Shown: positions 58,620 to 64,000 of the stretch, piece by piece
Numbering within the stretch: the first letter of the stretch is position 1
Layout: each line of letters opens with the position of its first letter
NCBI RefSeq assembly: GCF_016595465.1
Contig: NZ_JAENIK010000009.1
Span: 310,001-374,000, forward strand
From: Luteolibacter yonseiensis
GTDB lineage: Bacteria > Verrucomicrobiota > Verrucomicrobiia > Verrucomicrobiales > Akkermansiaceae
DNA length: 64,000 nt
Direction of reading: 5' to 3'
Notes under the pieces: generated by a model
The model's database searches: none
Seen by the model: the letters and a program-made list of their open reading frames with translations, nothing else
Told to the model about the DNA's origin: nothing
Position numbers and translations under genes: made by a program

Positions 58620-60686
58620 TTACTTCTTCTCCGGAATCTCCTTGGTGAACAGCTCCTTGAGGTAGCCCGAGGTCAGCAGTTCCGGCGTGACGACGGCATC
58701 TTTTTTCGGGACCTGGAGGACGTTCACCGGGATGGCGGTGCGGCCGAGTTCCTGGAGCTTGGCCTCGATCTTCGGATCCGGGTTGGTCTTGTCCGCCTTG
58801 AGGGCGACGACGCCTTTCTGCTTCATCAGGGCGATGACTTCCTTGGTGTAGGCGGTCTTCTTGTTCACCTGGCAGGTGGCGCACCATTGCGCGGTGAAGT
58901 CGATGTAGACGGGCTTCCCTTCGGCGAGCAGCGCGTCCACCCGTTCCTGCGACCAGGGTTCCCACACGAGCGCGGATTTCTCCGGGGGCTTGGCGAGGAG
59001 AAATCCGCCGCCGGCGAAAATCACGGTGAACGCCATGGCGATCCAGCGGGTGTTGCGCGGGCGGTGGGGGAGATTCCAGCGGCCGTAGATCCACGCGGCC
59101 ACCGCGATGGCGGTGAGACCGAGGATCGGGCCGAGCATGTTGTCGAGGCCGATCTGTCCGGCGTAAACCCACAGCAGGTAGCCCGCGGTGGCGAAGAGCA
59201 GGAACGACATCGCCTGCTTGAAGCTCTCCATCCATACTCCCGGACGGGGGAGGTATTTCAGCAGATCCGGGAAGATGGAGAGGATCAGATAAGGAAGCGA
59301 CAGGCCGATGGCCATGGCGGTGAAGGATGAGAAAAACTGTACGGCGGGCAGTGTGATCGTGGCGCCGATGGCGGGGCCGAGGAAGGGGCCCGAGCAGGGG
59401 GTGGCGACGACGGTGGCGAGCACGCCGGAGAAGAACGAACCGCCGAGCCCTTGCTTGGATTGCAGCGAACCGCCGACGGAGGTCGCGGAGGTTCCCAGTT
59501 CGAACAGGCCGAACATGTTCAGGGCGAGCACGAACATGAGCAGAATGAGCGTGAACATCACCCACGGGTTCTGGAGCTGGTAGCCCCAGCCGGTGGCCGC
59601 GGCACCCGCTCCGGTCGCGGCGCGGGCGGCGAAGAGGATGCCGCTGAGGACTCCGAAGGATACGAGCACGCCGACGGCGAAGGCCACGCCGTGGAACGCG
59701 ATTTTTCTGCGATCCGAGCCGGCCTGTTGGACGAAGCCCATGATCTTGAGCCCGATGACGGGGAAGACACAGGGCATCAGATTCAGGATCAACCCGCCGA
59801 GGAACATGCCGCCGAGAATGGGCAGGTAGGCGGAAAACGGCAGCGGCTTGGCGGGCGGGCTGCCGATGGCTGTCGCCGGGATGGCGAACGAGGCCGCGCC
59901 GGTGAGGATTCCCGAGATGGATGTGCCCTGTGGCACGGCGTTTTCAAAGGCATCGATCTTGATCCGCTTGAGCGTGACGAGCCACGCGTCTCCGTCGTGC
60001 GTGATGGACCCGCCCGCGCTGGCGGGTTGGGCGAAGCGTTCGTTCGGGATGAAATCGGCGGGCGCGCCGGTGATGCCGGGATCGGTGATGCGGAGCTGGA
60101 TGTCGCCGCCTTCCGAGTGCGCGGAGCTTTTGATCTTCGGTGAGACGACCGGCTGGCTTTTCCGGGCACCGGCGAAAAGCGCCTGCTGGGCCGGATCCAC
60201 CTCGGTGCGGGGGCCGGTGGTGAGGGTGACCGACAGCGATTTGTCCTCGTTGATGCAGCTGTCCTTGCAGATCTGCCACGAGGCGTTCGCGGTGAAGGTC
60301 AGTGTCTTACCGGACTCCAGGGTGGAAGGCGCGGTGATGTCCACCAGGAAAACGGGACTGCCGGAGTAGACGAAGCTTTTCCCGAAGTAGCCGTCCTTCA
60401 CCTCCGGCACCGGCCACTGGATGGGACCCGCGGTGAATCCGTCCGGCAGCTTCCACTCGATGGCAGGCGGTAGCTCCACGCCGCCGGAGTTCTTGTAATA
60501 GCTGTGCCACTCCTCCGGATGGGAGAGCTGGAGGGCGATGGTGAAGGTTTCTCCCTGCGAAACGGTGGTGGCCTCGGAGACCAGGCTGGCTTCCGAGGAG
60601 GCGCCGCCGCCACCGAGGCTGAACTGCGCACCCGCGCGGGTGGTGAAAACGAGGAGGGCGAGGAAAAGCAGGAGATGCCGTGACAT
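58620..60686 (-). CDS. dsbD: DsbD-like thiol:disulfide interchange protein
   Basis: 688 residues from the ATG at 60686 with a signal peptide (HLLLFLALLVFTTRAGA). It has the three DsbD parts. The periplasmic alpha domain (about 30-290) has the Cys pair in WQICKDSCINED. The membrane beta domain (about 315-560) has NLMPCVFPV and ATPCSGPF. The C-terminal thioredoxin-like gamma domain has QWCATCQVNKK. It moves electrons from cytoplasmic thioredoxin to periplasmic disulfides. The upstream in-frame extension is leader sequence. It converges on the coiled-coil gene. Confidence 0.92.
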   Translation of the reverse strand: MSRHLLLFLALLVFTTRAGAQFSLGGGGASSEASLVSEATTVSQGETFTIALQLSHPEEWHSYYKNSGGVELPPAIEWKLPDGFTAGPIQWPVPEVKDGYFGKSFVYSGSPVFLVDITAPSTLESGKTLTFTANASWQICKDSCINEDKSLSVTLTTGPRTEVDPAQQALFAGARKSQPVVSPKIKSSAHSEGGDIQLRITDPGITGAPADFIPNERFAQPASAGGSITHDGDAWLVTLKRIKIDAFENAVPQGTSISGILTGAASFAIPATAIGSPPAKPLPFSAYLPILGGMFLGGLILNLMPCVFPVIGLKIMGFVQQAGSDRRKIAFHGVAFAVGVLVSFGVLSGILFAARAATGAGAAATGWGYQLQNPWVMFTLILLMFVLALNMFGLFELGTSATSVGGSLQSKQGLGGSFFSGVLATVVATPCSGPFLGPAIGATITLPAVQFFSSFTAMAIGLSLPYLILSIFPDLLKYLPRPGVWMESFKQAMSFLLFATAGYLLWVYAGQIGLDNMLGPILGLTAIAVAAWIYGRWNLPHRPRNTRWIAMAFTVIFAGGGFLLAKPPEKSALVWEPWSQERVDALLAEGKPVYIDFTAQWCATCQVNKKTAYTKEVIALMKQKGVVALKADKTNPDPKIEAKLQELGRTAIPVNVLQVPKKDAVVTPELLTSGYLKELFTKEIPEKK

Positions 60687-60748
60687 GGGAGAATAAGGTG
60701 GGCGACTCTGGGACGCCCGAGGGCGTGGAATAGTCCGAAAAAAAACGG

Positions 60749-60773
60749 GACGCCCAGAAACTGGACGTCCCGT
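60749..60773 (-). terminator. Intrinsic terminator of the glycine-zipper gene
   Basis: Stem GGGACGCCCA/TGGACGTCCC (one mismatch) with loop GAAAC, followed on the minus strand by GTTTTTTTTCGG. It lies downstream of the 82-residue lipoprotein gene. Confidence 0.85.
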
Positions 60774-60795
60774 GGGGAAAATGAAGCCGAAACTA

Positions 60796-61044
60796 TCAAT
60801 AGCCGCGGCGTTCCTGGTCGCGGGCGTTTCCGTAGAGACCACCGGCGGTGCCACCCACGGCGGCACCCAGCAGCGCGCCTTCCGCGGTGCGGCCGGACTG
60901 GTGGCCGATGATCGCGCCCGCGCCCGCGCCGAGGAGACCTCCGGTGGCGATGCCGCGCTGGGTGTCCGGACCGGCAGGCGAGGTGCAGTTGGAGAGGGTC
61001 ATGGCGGCGACGGCGCTGGTGATGGCGATGATGGTGGTTTTCAT
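60796..61044 (-). CDS. Glycine-zipper lipoprotein
   Basis: 82 residues with a lipoprotein-like signal (IIAITSAVAAMTLSNC) and a glycine-zipper core (GIATGGLLGAGAGAIIGHQ, GALLGAAVGGTAGGLYG), as in small YMGG/SlyB-like envelope proteins. The start is the ATG at 61044. Upstream residues in the longer frame are not signal-like. It is probably an outer-membrane stress or structural lipoprotein. Confidence 0.8.
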   Translation of the reverse strand: MKTTIIAITSAVAAMTLSNCTSPAGPDTQRGIATGGLLGAGAGAIIGHQSGRTAEGALLGAAVGGTAGGLYGNARDQERRGY

Positions 61045-61206
61045 AGGTCTGGGATGTTGATTGATGGTTAGGACGGGCTGGGGAATTTTCAAGGTGTTTT
61101 CCGCGCGCGTCGTTGTTTCAAGATTCGTCGTGAAAATGAAATATTCATCCATTTTTTTACGAGTTTGGCGCTTCATGCGTTTTCGTGATTCTGACTACTG
61201 TGCCGC

Positions 61207-61611
61207 ATGACGCTCGAAGTCTCCACGCCGGCCCTGCTTTTCCCCGCGATCAGCCTGCTGTTCCTGTCATTCACGAACCGGTTCCTGCACCTCTCGGCGC
61301 TGATCCGCACGCTGCACACCGACTGGCTGGAAAGGGGGGACGCCACGCTGCGCGCGCAGATCGACAACCTGCGGCGGCGGCTGACATTGATCCGCACGAT
61401 GCAATTGTTCGGCGCGGTCAGCCTGTTCCTGTGTGTGGTCTCGATGCTCGCGGTGATCGGCGGGCACAAGCTGTCCGCATCCTGGGCGTTCCTCGCGGCG
61501 CTGGTCCTGATGGCCTTCTCGCTGGCCTGCCTGATCTACGAGGTGTGGATTTCCGGCGGAGCCCTGCGGATCCTCTTGAACGCGGTGGAGGGCAAGGACG
61601 GGGGCGAATGA
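61207..61611 (+). CDS. DUF2721 membrane protein
   Basis: A 134-residue protein with three hydrophobic helices (about 9-22, 66-84 and 92-112) around LSALIRTLHTDW and LRRRLTLIRTMQLFGA, the pattern of the DUF2721 family of inner-membrane proteins with unknown role. It is divergent from the glycine-zipper gene. Confidence 0.85.
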   Translation: MTLEVSTPALLFPAISLLFLSFTNRFLHLSALIRTLHTDWLERGDATLRAQIDNLRRRLTLIRTMQLFGAVSLFLCVVSMLAVIGGHKLSASWAFLAALVLMAFSLACLIYEVWISGGALRILLNAVEGKDGGE

Positions 61612-61696
61612 GGCGGATGATCCGCGGGGCGCGTGTGTCGGCAAGGGAATCAAAATGGGATTCCCTTCGGCTCCGGGATGGTGTTGGTTTCGTCTC

Positions 61697-62227
61697 ATGC
61701 GCACCGTGGACGACTGGTTGGCTTCCGAGGAAACCGGAGAGGCGTTCTCGCATTGTGTGAGGTGCAGGCTTCCCCTGGTGGAAATCGCCGAGCCGTGGCT
61801 GGTGAACAAGGAGATCATGGGCGGCGAGTGCGTGCTGGAATACGCGGTCTGCCAGCCGTGCAGAGATGCGGTGACGGCGGAATTTTCGGAAGAATCGAAG
61901 AAGTCCGTGCGGGATTTCCTGGAGAAGGAGATCGACTGGGACGAGCGGCTGATGGAGTTCATGGCATCCCACGATGCGACGGACCGGTTCGAGTCATGCA
62001 TCGCCTGCCTCACCCCGCGGCGGGTGTTGGAGGGCTATGGCTTGTCCGCGTTGTTTGATTCCGGCGGGAAACTCGTTCTGGGACCGCTGCCCTTGTTGAT
62101 CTGCCTGCCGTGTGTCGGGAAGATGACGGCATCCTTGTCGGACGCGAGCCGGTCGGTATGGCGGAGATTCCTGGAGAAAAATTTCGACGGGCCACCCGGC
62201 GACGCGGGTTTTCCGGGGATGCTGTGA
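61697..62227 (+). CDS. Small protein with four CxxC pairs
   Basis: 176 residues from the ATG at 61697 (MRTVDDWLASEETG). It has four Cys pairs, CVRC, CQPC, CIAC and CLPC, arranged as two similar halves (about 15-55 and 105-145), which would bind two zinc ions. No known family is recognised. The halves look like an internal duplication. It follows the DUF2721 gene by 85 bp. Confidence 0.7.
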   Translation: MRTVDDWLASEETGEAFSHCVRCRLPLVEIAEPWLVNKEIMGGECVLEYAVCQPCRDAVTAEFSEESKKSVRDFLEKEIDWDERLMEFMASHDATDRFESCIACLTPRRVLEGYGLSALFDSGGKLVLGPLPLLICLPCVGKMTASLSDASRSVWRRFLEKNFDGPPGDAGFPGML

Positions 62228-62317
62228 GTTTTGACTTTGATACACATCCCGGACGGCGGAGATCCGCGTGCGACAGGAGGACATGGCGAGGTAATGTGGA
62301 GAACGTGGAGCGGCGGG

Positions 62318-62528
62318 ATTCTTCAGCACCAACGGTGCGAAATGAGATAGCCCATGGCAACGCCATGGGAAAAGGTCCCCCGAAATAGATCGGAGTCCTG
62401 AAGGGACTCGATCAACGGAGGATTGGCGCGTCATGGATGCCGTCCTTACAGGACTCCATATGCTTTGTGGTCCATTCCCAGGGCGTTGCCCTGGGCTGTC
62501 ACATTCCGCACCTTTGGTGCTGAAGAAT
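62318..62528. repeat. MITE-like element, 211 bp
   Basis: Inverted repeats of about 52 bp: the left arm has ATTCTTCAGCACCAACGGTG, then a GCCCATGGCAACGCC block; the right arm is its reverse complement with several mismatches (CCCAGGGCGTTGCC, then GGTGCTGAAGAAT). No gene is inside. It belongs to a third family, different from those at 3439 and 58415. Confidence 0.75.
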
Positions 62529-62549
62529 GCCGGCGAACCAGGTCCTCCC

Positions 62550-62753
62550 GTCAGAGGTTCCGTCAGAGGTTCCATCAGAGGTTCCATCAGAGGTTCCATC
62601 AGAGGTTCCATCAGAGGTTCCGTCAGAGGTTCCGTCAGAGGTTCCGTCAGAGGTTCCGTCAGAGGTTCCGTCAGAGGTTCCGTCAGAGGTTCCGTCAGAG
62701 GTTCCGTCAGAGGTTTCGTCAGAGGTTCCATCAGAGGTTCCATCAGAGGTTCC
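62550..62753. repeat. 12-bp tandem repeat, 17 copies
   Basis: (G/A)TCAGAGGTTCC repeated 17 times without interruption, varying only at the first base and once inside (GGTTTC). It lies between convergent genes right after the MITE-like element. Frames through it encode simple tetrapeptide repeats but lack coding signals, so I treat it as a non-coding minisatellite. Confidence 0.95.
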
Positions 62754-62834
62754 GTCAGCATCTCATGCCGCGCGTCGATCTCCATCGGCTGAATGGATGC
62801 GAAAGCCTGGCTCGCGGCCCGCAGGCTTCCGCTT

Positions 62835-64000
62835 TCAACCGTAGGCGAGCGCTTCCTCGAAGACCGCGAGGAGGTGGCCGATCGGTTCGAGGCCGGTGGA
62901 GACGCGGAGGAGGTTCGCGGAGACGCCGCAGCCTTCCGCCCATTCCAGTTCGGTGTAGTGGGCGAGCAGGGTGTACGGGCAGACGAGGGTGAAGTAGGTG
63001 CCGAAGCTGGGGCCCTTGCTGACACGCAGCGCGTCGTAAACCTTCGGAGTCTTCTTCTGGTTCTTGAGCACGAAGGAAAGCAGGCCGCCGTAGCCGCCGC
63101 CGGGGCGCATGACCTTGTCGTAGTTTTCCTTCTGGGTGAGCGACGGGTGCCAGACTTCCGCCACGGCGGGGTGCGCGGCGAGCCATGAGGCCAGCGCGGT
63201 GCCGTTCGCGTTCACGGTTTCCATCCGCTTCGTGTAGCCGCGCATGTTGGACAGGAGGACCTCGGCATCGCCGATGTAGAGCGGCGAGCTGTCGGTGGAG
63301 TCCGCCCGCAGGGATTCACGCAGGGCGTTCGCCACGGGCGAGCTGGCGCGCACGGAGGCGGCGCCGGCCATGATGTCGCCCTCGCCGGAGATCCATTTGG
63401 TGAGGCTGCCGGTCACGACGTCCGCGTATTTCAGAGAGTCGACGTTGTAGGGACCCGCTGCGGAATCATCCACGATGAGCGGCGTGTTGCCGTCCTCACA
63501 GGCCTTCGCCACGCGGTGGAGGTCCACCGTGCGGAGCAGGGGATTGCTCGGGATTTCCGTGAAGACACCCGCGAACTCGCCCTGGCGGATGCGCATGAGC
63601 GCCTCGTCGAACGACTCGCCGGTGGCGTCGTTCAGATAGACCACGCCGTGGCCGAAAAGTTCCTGGACCTTGAGACTGTCCACGTAAGGGAATTCCATCT
63701 GGAGCGTCTTCTTGCCCTCGTGCAGGCCCGGCAGCGCGCGCAACACGGCGGTGACGGCGGCCATTCCGCTGGTGAAGATGAAGGTGTCTTCCGGGGCGGC
63801 GCCGGTGTATTTTGAAAGCGCGCGGGAAATGAGGTGGGACTTGTTTCCCTCGCGCAGGTTCCCATCCAGGAAGTCCTGCGCCTGCCTGCTGCTGACGACT
63901 TCTCCGGCGAACCGCCAGTAGGCGTCCGCCGTCGCCTTGGCCTTGGCCGGCACGATGAGGACCTGCAGTCCGTGGAAACTGGTGATCCGGACGGCGGTCT
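62835..64000 (-). CDS. Cys/Met-metabolism PLP-dependent enzyme, 5' end outside the window
   Basis: The frame is open to the right edge, so the start lies beyond it; the GTG at 63953 is an internal codon in my reading. The PLP fold is clear: FIFTSGMAAVTAVLRAL (cofactor-binding loop), TEIPSNPLLRTVDL, LIVDDSAAGPYNVD (in part) and the Schiff-base Lys in VTGSLTKWISGEGDIM. The C-terminus has LLRVSTGLEPIGHLL. It belongs to the cystathionine gamma-synthase or beta-lyase group; the exact reaction is not readable. Confidence 0.88.
   Translation of the reverse strand, partial: TAVRITSFHGLQVLIVPAKAKATADAYWRFAGEVVSSRQAQDFLDGNLREGNKSHLISRALSKYTGAAPEDTFIFTSGMAAVTAVLRALPGLHEGKKTLQMEFPYVDSLKVQELFGHGVVYLNDATGESFDEALMRIRQGEFAGVFTEIPSNPLLRTVDLHRVAKACEDGNTPLIVDDSAAGPYNVDSLKYADVVTGSLTKWISGEGDIMAGAASVRASSPVANALRESLRADSTDSSPLYIGDAEVLLSNMRGYTKRMETVNANGTALASWLAAHPAVAEVWHPSLTQKENYDKVMRPGGGYGGLLSFVLKNQKKTPKVYDALRVSKGPSFGTYFTLVCPYTLLAHYTELEWAEGCGVSANLLRVSTGLEPIGHLLAVFEEALAYG

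Noticed and set aside
62527-62844. Repeat protein (SEVP)n encoded by the 12-bp tandem repeat
   Set aside because: No ribosome site or signal, several frames are equally open because the unit is 12 bp, and it ends at random sequence; treated as a non-coding minisatellite.

Overview
The window looks like a chromosome segment of a GC-rich member of the Verrucomicrobiota, probably Verrucomicrobiaceae or Luteolibacter-like. The grounds are a giant autotransporter-associated beta-strand repeat protein, two PEP-CTERM proteins ending in arginine clusters, a DUF1080 secreted hydrolase, and palindromic intergenic elements of a style I associate with this phylum. The assignment is inferred from gene content, not from rRNA.

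Layout. (1) 1-7250, chromosome: the 3' part of a beta-strand repeat adhesin, a palindromic MITE-like element, a membrane-anchored protein, a LamG/PEP-CTERM protein and the 3' half of comM (yifB, Mg-chelatase-like AAA+). (2) About 7245-45350, a 38-kb mobile element inserted inside comM. The 5' half of comM lies at 45353-46318. A large serine recombinase starts about 25 bp inside the left end. CTCCAA plus GGCTG with one mismatch is repeated at both ends, and joining the two inner ends rebuilds a perfect 8-bp dyad (CAGCCATT-CTCC-AATGGCTG), as expected for a serine-integrase attP. (3) 46.3-64.0 kb, chromosome: an M56/BlaI sensor-repressor pair, peptidase E, a DUF1080 protein, a lipoprotein plus DUF2272 protein pair, CinA, DsbD, small envelope proteins, two more palindromic elements and a PLP-dependent Cys/Met enzyme cut by the right edge.

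The element is an integrated, probably mobilisable replicon that carries a defence island. Its backbone has IncQ-like RepA and RepC with three and a half 22-bp iterons, a candidate relaxase with a hairpin-rich candidate oriT, a StbB/ParA-like ATPase with small DNA-binding partners, and a 230-bp array of GATTT motifs spaced at 10-11 bp that may be a centromere. Its cargo includes two complete CBASS operons, both with NucC endonuclease effectors: a type III system (TRIP13/Cap6, an extra 160-aa protein, HORMA/Cap7, a CD-NTase, NucC) and an E2-only short type II system (NucC, CD-NTase, E2). It also includes a Pycsar-like operon (nucleotide cyclase, an unknown 171-aa protein, PycTM-like membrane effector), an MmeI-like restriction-modification enzyme with an AlbA_2 partner, a sigma factor/unknown/ImmA-IrrE cassette and an HNH-nuclease lipoprotein.

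Beyond the genes, the element has repeated sequence signals that annotation would miss. These are five copies of the palindrome GCGTTGGNCCAACGC, the phased GATTT array, about 46-bp repeats near the iterons, a recurring hairpin between terminators and start codons, and a 14-copy heptanucleotide repeat next to the HNH gene start. These, the extra genes in the CBASS and Pycsar operons, and the shared NucC effectors are the most promising leads.
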